A stretch of DNA of 64,000 bases from Sphaerolaimus hirsutus (taxonomy: Eukaryota > Nematoda > Chromadorea > Monhysterida > Sphaerolaimidae), in NCBI GenBank assembly GCA_964036195.1, contig OZ038450.1, forward strand, positions 19,745,208-19,809,207. The letters are read 5' to 3'. The position numbers and the translations under genes were made by a program. This document shows, one piece after another, positions 1-12,500 of the stretch (position 1 is its first letter; each line of letters starts with the position of its first letter). Below the pieces are notes generated by a model. The model saw nothing but the letters and a program-made list of their open reading frames with translations, did not search any database and was not told the DNA's origin.

Positions 1-138
1 GGGATTGCTATTTTTGAGATTTCGGGATCGGGATCGGGATCGGGATTGGGGTTTCGGGATCGGGATCGGGATCGGGACTGGTAAATCCCGAAATTTCACG
101 GGATCCGGGATCGGGATCGGGATCCCGTTTGAACCCTA
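1..138 (-). mobile_element. Truncated GATCCC-arm hAT-like element
   Basis: One end of a family-c element (see 53631-54251): GGGATC repeats and a terminus reading CGTTTGAACCCTA at 126-138. The rest lies outside the window. Confidence 0.8.
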
Positions 139-330
139 CCCATGGGGGTGTATTTTTTCGCCACGAAATTTTGAGGGGGGTTTATTCCAGGGGGGTCTAT
201 TATTTCACCAGATATTTTGTGTAATTCCACGCACTCCAATGTAGAAAAATGCACTAATGATAAATAGAAACATATAAGTGTTTATGGACATATTTATATA
301 AATTCATATGTGCGTAAATCCTGTCCTCAA
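139..330. mobile_element. TACCGTATTT-clan fragment
   Basis: G-rich blocks of the form GAGGGGGGTTTATT and TATTATTTCACCAG are the interior of the TACCGTATTT clan. No ends were found. The remainder is AT-rich with nothing recognisable. Confidence 0.5.
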
Positions 331-1214
331 TAGTGATGTAAAGGCACCGGGGCACCGGTGCCCCGGTGCTGGGCACCGAAGGGCACCAGCACCGGTGCTG
401 GTGCGGTGCCATTGCAATCTTCAGGGGTGCCATGCCGGTGCCGGTGCCATTTTTTTCTGAATAGCACCGGTGCCGGTGCGGTGCGGTGCCATTTTTTTGC
501 CGGTGCCAAAGGTGCTAGCACCGGGCCAAAGTAAAAGGCACCGGGAAAGGCACCGACCAAGGCTTCATGTGCTGTGCAATTTTGTCCATAGTATGTGCTT
601 ATTCATATTTCAAAAAACAGCGATATATTTACCCAACCGTTTTTGCCTAACCGACGTGATCTGATGAACGAATCTAAAATTTTGTTGAATTTTAAATCAT
701 TTTTATATTTTATATTTATCTTACTTGTCTGTTCAAAATTTGTTGTCAGTTTATGACAGAGATAGTTCCATTCTCTGTACAGCAACGATTCCGATCAGTA
801 GACAATAGTGGCTATGGACATTGCAGTGAATTAAATATTGTATCTTTCATTTGTAATCATTGTAATTGCTTCTTAAAAGTGATTGCCACATCATTCTGAT
901 CATTTTAAGTGCTCAACCATCAAAATCGGTTGAAAATTCATGGAAATATGCGCTTCCAAAAGTGAGACCACTGAGAAACTGCCCGATATTCACTTCAGAA
1001 ATTCCAGCCCGGTGCGGTGCCTTTCAGTGCTAGCACCGGCAACCCGCCGGTGCCCTTCGGTGCCGGTGCCATTTTTTCCAAAAGGCACCGGTGCCGGTGC
1101 GGTGCGGTGCCATTTTCTGGCCGGTGCCCCAGGGTGCCAGGTGCCCTTTTCATGTGTTGGCAAAGGTGCCGGTGCGGTGCGGTGCCATTTTTCCCGGTGC
1201 CTTTAACATCACTA
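331..1214. mobile_element. GGTGCC-arm hAT-like element, full length, TSD GTCCTCAA
   Basis: Ends TAGTGATGTAAAGGCACC and GGTGCCTTTAACATCACTA. Arms are arrays of GGCACC/GGTGCC. A unique core lies at about 567-998. The 8-bp direct repeat GTCCTCAA is at 323-330 and 1215-1222. No coding capacity. Confidence 0.9.
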
Positions 1215-1463
1215 GTCCTCAAGTCACTTAGTCATTAGTTTTAACGTTTGTTCTGCATCATACAGATCACACCTGGTGGTATTTTTTGTGTATATACTGT
1301 TTACACTGTATTTGGGGGGGGGGGGGTATTTCGAAGAGTTTATTATTTCCCCAGCCTATTTTGAGGGGGGTTAATTTGAGGTAATATGGTATATGTGATG
1401 TATATAACTAAAACTTTTGCGCTTATTTTCTGACTCACTGATCCCATTTGAGTAGTTTAGGAC
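1215..1463. mobile_element. TACCGTATTT-clan fragment
   Basis: A run of G, TATTTCGAAGAGTTTATT, TTTGAGGGGGGTTAATT and GAGGTAATATGGTA (1308-1391) is one half of a TACCG-clan element. No gene. Confidence 0.55.
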
Positions 1464-2519
1464 CAGGGTTGGCAAAATCTCAGAAAAAAATAAAAATAAA
1501 ATAAAAATAAAATGGAATATTCAAGAATAAAATAAAATAAAATAAAATGGAAAATTAAAGAATAAAAATAAAAATTGTATAAAAATTCGAATTTTTGTAA
1601 TTTTTTTGTAAAATTGTATAAAAATTTGTATTTTTGTAAAATTGTATAAAAATTCATATTTTTTGTACAATTTTATCTCATTACTTGAGTTTCTACCTGT
1701 TTATTCATGGATCTGGAAGCAGTCCCAAGTGTAAAGTGTCAAATGTCATGTAAAATGTCATGCAAAGTGTCAATTGTCATGACAAATGTAAGGTAAATTG
1801 TAAATTGTCATGTAAAAAAACATGTAAAAAAATAAAGTATCAATTGTCAAGCAAATTGTGTCCAAATCTTAAGTTTTTATATCTAAATCTTATGTTTTGT
1901 ATCCAAATTATGTTGTTGTTGAATCCAAATCTTATGTGAACATTTGGATACAAAAACATAAGATTTGGATACAAAACATACTATGGATACAAAAACATAA
2001 GATTTGGATACACAATTTACACTTTGCATGACATTTTGCATGACAATTGACACTTAACTTTACATTTGTCATGACAATTGACACTTAACTTTACATTTGT
2101 CATGACAATTGACAAATTGCATTACATTTTACGAATGTGCCCAGCACACTCCACTAGTCCTTCTACTGAAAATGCAAACCATTCTTATCAATAATTGTAA
2201 CTTTGCACTTGCAGCTAGCTAACAATACATACTGCATGCAACTTTTGAGAAGTAAGGGAAAAATTTGTCACAGGTTTTTTATGTATATGTTTAATTATAA
2301 CATTTTTCTGGCCTTGCATGCATGATTCTGATTTTTTGTAAAATTTTTGTACAATTTTTGTAAAATTTTTGTAAAATGTGTCATTTTATTTTATTAATGA
2401 CTTTTGGGAATAAAATAAAATAAAATAAAATGAAACAAGAATAAAATAAAAATAAAATAAAATTTTTATACAATTTTTATACAATTTTACTAAAATGAAT
2501 TTTTATAAAACCAACCCTG
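1464..2519. mobile_element. AAATAAAAT-arm hAT-like element, full length, TSD TTTAGGAC
   Basis: Ends CAGGGTTGGCAAAATCTC and the complement CCAACCCTG. Arms are AAATAAAAT arrays with TTGTATAAAAATT units. The core has TGTCATGTAAAATG repeats and an ATCCAAATCTTATG inverted block. TSD TTTAGGAC at 1456-1463 and 2520-2527. A close relative is at 45163-46170. Confidence 0.92.
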
Positions 2520-2614
2520 TTTAGGACCAATTTTACAATTTTCTATTTTTTACCAGTGTCCAAGGTTTGTTCCTGGAGTGGACTGACTCATAATAAGGAT
2601 GTAAATACCCTAAA

Positions 2615-3130
2615 TTCTCGTATAAGACGCCAGGGGAGTTCTGATTTTGTCAGAAGTTTCTGAGGGGGGGGGACTTATTCTAGGGGGGGTGTTATTTTTT
2701 CCTCAGAAAAATTGAACTTAATCCATTGTACGGATGCAGTCTGTCAACTCATGTAACTCAAATATTTAATATTGTTCAACAACAACAAAACTGCATACAC
2801 ATCATTATAAATATCTGCTGTTGCTGCCGTACTCTAATGTATTTTTGTATTGTATCCCTGTCATACAGAGGGGGGAGTTTTTCAAGAGGGGGAGTTTTTT
2901 TCCTCACCTCGCCAACAGGGGTGGGGGTATTTGAGGGGGTGTCTTATTCGAGGTTTTGCTGTAGATGGTACAAACTCTGTTCTAACGTAACACGGTCATT
3001 GCTTAAACGTGCGTTCTGCATTGCCTGGAACCGTAGCTTTTGTCATTTACGTTGGGAGGGGGGTGTTTCGAGGGGGGTCTATTAATTCATAGTGGTCATT
3101 TTGAGGGGAGTATTTCGAGGAAATACGGTA
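2615..3130. mobile_element. TACCGTATTT-clan element
   Basis: Starts TACCCTAAATTCTCG and ends CGAGGAAATACGGTA, with AGGGGGG-rich arms and a middle that includes GTGCGTTCTGCATTGC, a motif recurring in other copies (48400, 36020, 30790). No gene. Confidence 0.65.
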
Positions 3131-5712
3131 GGTAGTATAAAGACCCTTGGGTAACATCAGTTCCAAAATTGTGGTTAGTTACTGCAGTTCAATTTGCCTT
3201 TCACAAAATAAGATTCCACAAATTCCATTTGTCGTCATTGCGTGATAAAAGTAATGGTATTGGGTAAATATATGTGATTTATGTTAAAATGTGTGATTAC
3301 TGTAAATATATTTGATGGCTAAATTTCAATATAGAAAAACAATAATAGCCGCATGAACGCAGACGCGGGGTAAGAACTGTAGGTAATCACATCAAATAAA
3401 ATAAAATTGAATAGAAAAAATGCACATTTTATGCATGACGTCAACAATATCGACCCCGATTACATTTCAACACGGAAGATAAGCAATTAAATAAGGAAGA
3501 GTAACATAAAAGTAATTTATGCATTAGGTAACGCAAATGGGGAATTGAGCTGTCACTGTCTTATTTAAAAGAAATGGGTTTGTCTATGGATTCAAATCAT
3601 TCTTCTTCATATTTGAACAATTGTTCACTGTTCTTTTTAAAGGTTAGACCCGTGAATTTCACAATTGTCTAGAGTGGTGGTATATTTACCAGAGTTGATA
3701 AAAGTACCGAACTTTTTTCGAAGTATACGTAAACGTAAAGTATTTATTTTTTACTCACCCCTGAGTACAGAAAATGTAAAGTAATTTTTTTATACTTTTA
3801 CTCATTAGTAAACATGTGTATGTCTTATTGCCTAATTTCAGCTATTTTTGGCTATTTATGTGCTTATTTGTACCTATTCTTAACCTATTTCTTAGCCATT
3901 TTTCACCTATTTTTAGCCATTTTCCCCCTTTTTTAGCTTCTAAACCTCAAAATAGCCTACCCCTCAATCCTGAATAGGACCTCGAGTGAGTTAACCGAGT
4001 CGCCATTTTGCAGGGCATTTTCCATGACTTTTGACACTTTGCATGACATTTTACATTTTACATGGCTTTTTACAGGGTCTGGGAGTGCCCCCTGATGTGT
4101 TGTGTCAGATTTTGACCGCGTTTATTGAATATTTTCCACCTCATCACACAATCGAAATGCGAACAGTGACGTCGCCCGCAAAAATTACGCAGTACGGAAA
4201 ATATTCGCAAAATAGACAAAATATGCCCATTTCTGTGTATGGCTGGAGTTAAACGATAATAATTAATCAAAAAGATGCCCTTGGCAAGTGATCAGTCGCT
4301 CACCATATCTCATTTGATGGTGCTCGGCGATCACGGACCACTCATTTGAGCGTCAACTTACAAGCCAAACCCCAACGTCCAGTATCCAAAACGTAACAAT
4401 AGGGGTCTGTAACTAAATGGACAGAACCATACAATGAATGCTACCATATTTTGATGAATAAGGTTACGTGAAAAATTGTGCACCAAATTCACCCAGTGGA
4501 GCAATGTGATCTGATCACAAGTTTTTTATGTCTGTTCGTTTATTCAGATGGGGCATGGTAGATTCCACTGTAAGGTGTGCCGTGGGTAAGCATGACGTCA
4601 CAAGCTTTTGAAACGTTCGCTTGAAGCTTCCATAAATATTTATTGCTTTCGCACCCGAGTGTAATCAAGGCGATGTTTGGTTCCGGCAAATTAGTGGCAA
4701 ACAAACATAAATACCCGTAGGTTTAAAAAATATTTACGAATTTCGTATTTAAAGCTTGAAGTCGTCTTGGGCGACAGCGATAATTCAGCTTTAAATTGAA
4801 GAAAAACACACGATTAATTAGCATTTTTCCCACAGATTTCATTCGATTACAGAGCGATGTGCCAACGAGCACCGGGTGGGTTGTGTCATTTTTGTATTTA
4901 ATTTATCTATTTTATCGTTCGTAGTACGTATTTACATTTGTGATCGTTACACTTCGGAGCAGATAAATACAAAAACTTCGTGACTTGAATATGTAAATTG
5001 TAGGTGGTGCGTTGGTAGTGCATTTTGCGAAAAATAAATTTTTGAACTAATATGCATGCCTCAAATCGAAAACAGAAGAAAATTTCGCATGAAAAAATCC
5101 CCCAGCGAAGATTCCGCTGTAATAACTTTCTGTCAAATATTGTCGGTAACTCGGTGACTGTCTGCCCGGTGCGAAGTAATTTTGCGAAATAAGCGAAATT
5201 TTTACGTGGTGGTGGTGCCATTAATTGTGGGACTCGGACATTCGACGTGCATTTCAATCAAATCATGTCAGGTGCAGTCACGCACCCTGTAAAGTCACAT
5301 GCAAAGTGTCGATGTCATGAGTAACGTTGAAAGTTCAGTAATGAAATATTTTTGAAACAAAATGTCAGTGGGTGTTATTTAGTGGCTTTGGTGCTCGGTG
5401 CAGTTTTAAAATCAAATGTTTTATGGAATCTATTAATCATCATTCTTTGCACTCACTGTGACGTAACATTTGAAAAACAGAACTTTTGAAAAAATGCCCG
5501 AAAAATGCCGAAATAAACAAAAAAGAAGGGCGGCTTCCAATATAGAACTGGGTAATGAGGTTGACAAACAAATAGAAAGGCATCCTTCCATAAGAAGAAA
5601 CACTGTACCCGACTTTCGACACTTTGTCATTTGAAATTTTACAGGGTATTTGACACACTTACAGGGTTCGGCTTCGGCACTTCCACCTAATCACTTCCGA
5701 TAATCTCTGGGG
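3131..5712. other. No gene recognised; repeat fragments
   Basis: 3676-4000 is a decayed copy of the CAGAGTTG family (GTAAACGTAAAG arms, see 39332-39794). 4010-4085 and 5280-5320 hold pieces of a TTTTACAGGG / GCATGACATTT element. The longest open frame (4907-5257, minus) has no recognisable motif or splice context. Confidence 0.5.
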
Positions 5713-6259
5713 TAGTGATGTAAAAAGCGCCAAGCGCCAATGGCGCCAGAGGAGAGTGGCGCCAAAAGTGGCAGCGCCAAAATAATTTCACTGCTTGTAA
5801 ATGTATGCGGCCCCATGGAACACCTTGGATTCAGTTCCTTATATTTATTTCATGACTAGTGAGGAAAAGTTCTTTGGAGCACTGAGATAAGTTTAATGTT
5901 AATCAGATCAGGTTACCTATAATTTTTTTTTTGTTGCTTCTTGTGTCAGCACTCCCAGACCCTGCACAATGTAAAATGTCATACAAAGTATCAAAAATCA
6001 TGTAAAATGCACTGTAGAATGTAAAATGTACCATGTTCCAGTGTATTTTACATGACATTTGACGCTTTGCATGACATTTAACAATTTACAGTGCATTTTA
6101 CATGACTTTTGACACTTTGCATGACATTTCGCATTTTACTGAGCCTCTGGCACCATGGATAGCTGAGCTGGGCGCCAAGCCAAGCGCCAAAAGCGCCATG
6201 TCGCTTTTTGCTTTGGCGCTAGCGCCAGGCGCCAGCGCCATGGCGCTTTTACATCACTA
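5713..6259. mobile_element. GGCGCC-arm hAT-like element interrupted by a TTTTACAGGG-type repeat
   Basis: Ends TAGTGATGTAAAAAGCGCC and GGCGCTTTTACATCACTA are present, but the flanks (CTCTGGGG, CCCGTGAA) do not form a TSD. The middle contains GCATGACATTT / TTTTACAT blocks. Possibly rearranged or recombined between two insertions. Confidence 0.75.
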
Positions 6260-7467
6260 CCCGTGAAAGTTGTGGTTTTGTCGTACTTTCTTAGCAAGTG
6301 GCCTCGGCACAAAAACGTAGATTTTTTGTTCAAAATGTTACCTATATTTAAAAATCCACACTCACGCTGAAAAATGGTCTCGTCTCACGAGTTTTAAAAC
6401 CTGGCGCCCATGTGCGAAGTCGGTCGCACTTTTTGCGGGCGCCACACAGTCGGCGGTGGGCACAAAATGACTGACGGCCGTCAAATCCGCACGACTGCAG
6501 CGCGGCAGTTTACCTGTACGGTAAATTTCCCTACTTGTAAATACTGGATCGAATCTGTGCAAACTTTGGATTAAAAAATAGAATTGACGGTTTTGTAGAC
6601 AAACATTCGAAGATTAGCGGGAAGGTTGGCGGCAATTTTTTTTTGAGGTGACTAAAAACCTTGGCGCTGTCACACCTCATTAAATATTGAGAATGGAATT
6701 TCCACTTCTGTTTGTCAACAGTCGATACGTTGCATCAACTTTACAACTTTTTGGCATATTAAATAAGTTGTGTCATGAGGTATGCAGACTTTCGAATAAC
6801 GCCCCACTACTGCTACTATTTACATTCCAAGGAATCGTAACATTACCACACAAATATGTAGTAAAAACGTCATGAAAACATGTAATTACTTTCCTTTAAA
6901 TTCGGTATTTATTAGATTTCTGTTCAAAGGCATAATTCAAAACTTGAGGTGTGTTTGTGTTCTCAATTTTATTCAGAATGACATATTTTGTGTACCTATA
7001 TATGGTTTTATCTACCGCATTAGTGCCAGATTTATGCAACTTAATTAGTATCTCATCCGTGTTTGCACCCCCGGATTGACATTAAGATCCCTACTTTCAT
7101 CCTTGTTATTGCTTTTGGTGCCTTCTATGTTTATTTTTCTGGATTGGTCATGGCTTACTTAATTTAATTTAATAAATAATAGAGCGGATCAACGCATGAG
7201 CATTTTTAAAATTTTACTCATACATAAGGGACAGCCGAGATAAGGTCGGGTCCTTCCGCACATAATAACATATCGATAAATATTTTCCAATGTCAACACT
7301 AGAATAATAAAAATTCCAATGTCAACTAGTAACATGAAAAGTAAACTTTATAAGATAAACGTCACTCAACGTTCTGTCAATAACCCTTTGTTATCAAGCA
7401 TTTTGCCAATGGCATACCACTCACATCTAAAGAGATTTAAGACTTGGAAAATGACACTCATTATATG
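6260..7467. other. No gene recognised
   Basis: AT-rich sequence with short, unsupported open frames at 6362-6562 (minus) and 6687-6875 (plus). No protein motif, splice pattern or element ends seen. Confidence 0.4.
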
Positions 7468-8607
7468 CAACGATGGGTAAGTTCCAAAAAAAAACACTTT
7501 CTGTGTTTTGAGTTTTTCAAAAATGAATACCTGTGTTTTGAGTTTTTTTCTTGAAAAAAACTTGAGTAACTCTGTTTTTATTTCTGTGTTTTTTGTAAAA
7601 ACTCGAGTTTTTTAGTTTTTTCTTAAAAAACTCAAGTTTTTTTCCAAAAAATTCGAGTTTCCCCCCAAATTTTTTTGATTTACAGCATTTCGATCTGGAA
7701 ACAGTTTTTTTCTTATAAAATATTGGTTTTGCACATAACATTTGTGTATTCATTCAAATGTCAAAAAAGTCCTTAAAAATGTCCACCATGAGGACATCAA
7801 CATTACAACACCAGCAACAAAATGCACAGAAGCGACAATTTATGCAGTACTTCCAAATTCTTCAATGGATGTGAACTGTATGGAAGACTACGGAATTGAT
7901 TTGAACTACAACTATCATATTACCTAGAAATACCCCCATGGGCATTATTATTTCGTCAGAAAGTTTTGTAAGGATCATAGAAAATAGTAGGCATTTACGT
8001 ACCCAAAACAGGTTATAAATGCATACAAACAGGATATATTTGAAATAAACATCAGTAGTCAGCTACACAACCTAGTACAGTCTATGTGTAGCTGCAATGC
8101 AATCAGCAGTAATAAATACATCATGTACATTGGATACATGATGTACATCATCCCGGAGGGGGGTATTTCGAGGGGGGCGGGGCTTATTATTTCACCAGTC
8201 CATTTTGAGGGGAGTTAATTCAAGGGGGGGTTTATTCAAGGGAATAAGGTATACTTAAATGTCAAAACTTAAATTGTCAAATCCACCATGAGATGTGCAT
8301 GCATCTTTAATTTCTTTTTTTGTACCATTATAAAATATGAATACATTATGTACATATTTACATACTATAGATGCTTATCTTATCTTGTTTAGTTTAACTG
8401 AATTAATGTGCATTCAACCACTTCGCTGAAAAAAACACAAAAACTCAAAAAACTTTTCTGTGTTTCCGTGTTTCTGTGTTCTCCAAAAAAAACTCATTTG
8501 AGTTTTGAGTTTTTCAAAATTTATGAGTTTCCGTGTTTCTGTGTAAAACAAAAACACAGAAACTCAATGAGTTTCTGTGTTCAATTTCTGTGTTTTTTCC
8601 ATCGTTG
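7468..8607. mobile_element. GAAACTC-arm hAT-like element, TSD ATTATATG
   Basis: Ends CAACGATGG and CCATCGTTG. Arms are arrays of GAGTTTT / GAAACTC with CTGTGTTT. A TACCG-clan fragment (7926-8252, starting AAATACCCCCATGGG) is nested inside. TSD ATTATATG at 7460-7467 and 8608-8615. Confidence 0.88.
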
Positions 8608-9434
8608 ATTATATGATCTGATAAATTATGGGTTTTTTTCTTTTTAGGGTTTAATTATCGCATAAATATGAATGATTTTCTTACAAATTTTTGCCCTTAT
8701 GTGAAAGAGATGTAGAAGTTTTGTCACTTGTGCAACTTGTGTGTACTTTCCATTATGTAATCTGTTAGACAATTCTGCTCCATGTCAAGTGACAAACTGC
8801 ATTTGAAGGATTTTAGCGGTATTTGAAACCATCTTGTCAGTTGAAACTTTGCAAGACCCTTTAGACATTGCATTATCAAGAAGAAAGCATTCTTTTTTGA
8901 TGTAACCACTTTTCAGATTTGCAACATTTGTATATGAATGATGACAATCCAAAAAAATTCTGTAAGCCCAGTTAATCTCAACATACATAGGTAAATATAT
9001 TTAGATCACACGCATTATTCAAAATTCTAACTCATATGAATTACCTAGTTTGTCTCCTATATCATGTTCGGTTCATTTAAACTAAAAACCGCACCCAGTT
9101 GTCTTGTATAACGTTGTTCGATCAATTTACCAATGCAATTTTTCCATATGTCTACCAAAATCTGTAAATATTATTTGGTAGCCAGCGGCAAAAATTTGAC
9201 AAACTGCTGACAAACTGTAAAAGGGCGTGGCCGTGCTTAAAGATTATAAACTTTTTTCCATGATGTAAAACATTGATTATTGATATTTTTGGCGATGAAA
9301 TGACGCCATGGTTTATGGTGAACTTCCAATTGCATGGTAAACTCATAAATTGATTATACCTCCGCGGATATTAGAGCTGTTTCGCAATTTGCTTCACTGT
9401 CTATTTCGCTATCACATTAATTTGATGCTTTATT
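8608..9434. other. No gene recognised
   Basis: Unique-looking AT-rich sequence; small minus-strand open frames at 8724-8988 have no support. Confidence 0.4.
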
Positions 9435-9665
9435 GTGCCTACACACACTAGTTTTCACCGTGACTTCGTGTGAAAACTGAAATTTTTTCAAATGCAAATT
9501 AATGAACACGGTTGAATGATTAGATTTTATTTAAATTAGAATTTAATCTGATGAAAGTTTGAAAACTAAAACACATATAGCATACAAAAAGAGTAGGCTG
9601 TATGTCGCCATGTCGCCATTTCAGTTTTCACATCGGTCACGGTAAAAACTAGTGTGTGTAGGGCC
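9435..9665. mobile_element. CACACTAGTT-type MITE, 3-bp TSD ATT
   Basis: Inverted ends GTGCCTACACACACTAGTTT and AAACTAGTGTGTGTAGGGCC flanked by ATT (9432-9434, 9666-9668). Related to 10196-10438, which is in the opposite orientation. The 3-bp AT-rich TSD suggests a PIF/Harbinger-type mover. Confidence 0.8.
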
Positions 9666-9729
9666 ATTAAGATAACAAGCATTTGTTTTCCCGGCGCTCA
9701 TCATCAATAAGAAATTGGCGTGTTATCAG

Positions 9730-9992
9730 TAGTGTCGGAAATGCACCGGGTCACCGGTGCCCCGGTGCTAGGTAACGAAGGGCACAAGAACCAGTGCTGG
9801 TGCGGTGCGATGCTTTTTTCGAGGGTGCACTGCCGATGCCGGTGCCATTTTTTTAGAATAGCACCCGTGCCGGTGGGGTGCGGTGCCATTTTTCTGCCGG
9901 TGCCTAATTAAGGTGTCAGGTGCCTTTCTGAGGCGTGGAGTAGGTGCTGGTTCGGTGCGGTGCCATTTTTCCCGGTACCTTTTCCATCACTC
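9730..9992. mobile_element. GGTGCC-arm hAT-like element, TSD GTTATCAG
   Basis: Ends TAGTGTCGGAAATGCACC and GGTACCTTTTCCATCACTC, with arrays of GGTGCC between and no separate core. TSD GTTATCAG at 9722-9729 and 9993-10000. The last base of the right end is C, not A. Confidence 0.88.
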
Positions 9993-10195
9993 GTTATCAG
10001 CGCAACTCTTTATTTGAATGTGTACCGTAGAAAACCGTTCCCACATGTTCCTTCAAAATTTTCATCAACTGATTATTCGATTTTTTATCTTGTGGAGATC
10101 GAGAAAATAAAAAAATATTTAAGTACATTTAAATTAATAATACAGCTTTTTATTTTTTTACATAATTTACATTTTTTTTGCATATTTTACATAAT

Positions 10196-10438
10196 GGCCC
10201 TACACACACTAGTTTTCACCGTGACACGTGTGAAAACTGAAATGGCGACATGGCGACATTCAGCCTACTCTTATCGTATGCTATGTGTTTTAGTTTTCAA
10301 ATTTTTAAACTTTAACTTTCATTTATTAAAATTCAAATTTAATTAAAGTTAAATCATTCAACCGAATTCATTAATTTGCATTTGAAAAAATTTCAGTTTT
10401 CACACGAAGTCACGGTGAAAACTAGTGTGTGTAGGCAC
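10196..10438. mobile_element. CACACTAGTT-type MITE, 3-bp TSD AAT
   Basis: Ends GGCCCTACACACACTAGTTT and ACTAGTGTGTGTAGGCAC, TSD AAT at 10193-10195 and 10439-10441. Inverted relative of 9435-9665. Confidence 0.8.
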
Positions 10439-10652
10439 AATGCAGTCTGACAGTTTCTCTTGGTGATTTACGATTTTTTTCACTTACACGAAAACTTTTG
10501 TGGAATGTTGTTCGTTACCACAACAATTGTGCAAAGGAATGCATTCGAAGTATGAAATCCAAAGTGGTATTTAGCGTGAGAAAACGCATCAAGTTTTCAT
10601 CAGCTAAATGCGCACTAAATTATTTTTTGAAAGAAGAAATTCGTTGGGCGCG

Positions 10653-11041
10653 TACCGTATTTCCTCGAAATATCCCCACGGGTTTATTTTTTCGGGGTGC
10701 AAATTTTGAGGGGGTATTTCAAAAGGGGTGCTTATTCCAGGTGGATTATTATTTCGTCAGAAATTTTTCGTGAAACTTATAGTAAAGTATTATACGCTTT
10801 TACGAACTATTTGGACGAACAAGCATAGTTCGTGTATTTATGTACGTTGATATGTGTAAAATAGCTGCGATGCAAACTGGCAGCAATAGGTAAATACACC
10901 AAGTACATTGCATTCATGATGTACATCATTCCAGACGGGGGGGGGGGTATTTCGAGAAGGTTTATTCTTTCATCAGCTCGCTCAGACCTGGGGTATTTCG
11001 AGGGGGTTAATTCTAGGGGGATATTTCGATGAAATACGGTA
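10653..11041. mobile_element. TACCGTATTT-clan element
   Basis: Ends TACCGTATTTCCTCGAAATA and ATTTCGATGAAATACGGTA. The middle carries GTACATCATT and the G-rich TATTTCGAG blocks typical of the family. An open frame at 10498-10650 just upstream is unsupported. Confidence 0.82.
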
Positions 11042-11588
11042 AATAGTTAAAAATCCCATAATATTACCACGCCTTGTGTTTATGCGCGTCCGCCGGGTGC
11101 AGTTCCTCTTTTCTAATTTCATTTTCATTTTTCAGCTTTTTCAGACCCCCTGTTGATCGAAAACACATTGCTTTTTCAACTGGTTGTAACTTGTACCCCA
11201 AGCATTGTTGAAAAAATGAAGGCACCTAAAATGCACCTTAAAAACATGCATTCGCTCATATTTAAGTGATTTTCATACAACTTATGAAAGATTAAAAAAA
11301 TGAAAAGTAAAATTAGGTAATTGAACATGATGAACACGGTCCCGATCATATCTAAAGGAGTTTTTAGTGAATTTTGACGGCCCTACCTGCTGAGCTGTCC
11401 AATCAATTTTCCCTAATTGATAGCGGCAACTATTTTCTGCGTATGTACGCGTCTGATTTTTCGATTTAATCATTTTTAGAATGGTAAACTTAAATAGTGT
11501 AATAAAATGAAAACATTTTACCTAATTTTATATGCCTTTTCTAATGTTGGTAAAGGCAACACGTGAATCGCGTCATGGCTATAATGCT
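11042..11588. other. No gene recognised
   Basis: AT-rich sequence without element ends or coding signal. Confidence 0.4.
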
Positions 11589-12086
11589 GCGATTACAGCT
11601 CGGACGTAAAATTCCAGCGTAAAATTCCATCACAAAATTGATTACATTAAAGTGGATGATGATTCAGGTCTGCAATTTTTTATGGACAATATATTTATCA
11701 ATACCTTCATTGTGACCAAGGGTCATCGTCCACGGTCACTTCTATTCGATTCTGAAAATTCAAAAATTTCGATTTTACGCCGCAATTTTATGCCAGCTGA
11801 AGAAAAATCAATCGATTAATCAGCTACGCCAGGTGATTGCATGCAATGACATAGCGTAGAAAAGATTTTTCGTCAGCTGGCGTAAAATTGCAGCGTAAAA
11901 TCGAAATTTTTGAATTTTCAGAATCAAATAGAAGTGACCGTGGACGATGGCCGTTGGTCACAATGAAGATATTGATAAACATATTGTCCATGAAAAATTG
12001 CAGACCTGTATCATCATCCACTTTCATGTGTACTCAATTTTGCGATGGAATTTTACGCTGGTATTTTACGTCCGAGCTGTAATCGC
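11589..12086. repeat. Foldback element with GATTACAGCTCGGACG ends
   Basis: The two halves are inverted copies: GCGATTACAGCTCGGACG at the left and its complement at the right, with long partly matching arms. An ACGTAAAAT-rich tail continues to about 12290. No coding capacity. Confidence 0.75.
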
Positions 12087-12500
12087 TCCATAAAGCTGAG
12101 ACTAGAGCTCAGCGTAAAATCATGACGTAAAATGACGTCGTAACATACAAGGTACATACATACATATAAGGTATTGATACATATATTATCCATTAAAAAT
12201 TGGAGACCGTAGCATCATCGACACTCATTAAAAAAAATTTTACGACTTTATTTTACGTCATCTTTTTACGCTGAGCTCTAATCTAGGCTTTATAGCTTTG
12301 TTTTGCGTGGCCACGTCCACCTTGAATTGTCCACATTGCGTTAGTCACTTTGAACGCTGGCCATCGGCCACTCAATGATTTTTACAATAATTGATCAAAT
12401 GATGTCACTGTGAGTGTACTCGTGATGGAAAAGCGCCAGAAGAATTGCACCATATGCCAAAGACGCCAGAGCTGACTGGCACACCTACACTGCTCAAAAG

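Noticed and set aside
4907-5257. 116-codon minus-strand frame
   Set aside because: No motif, no splice context, no homologue in the window; kept out for lack of support.
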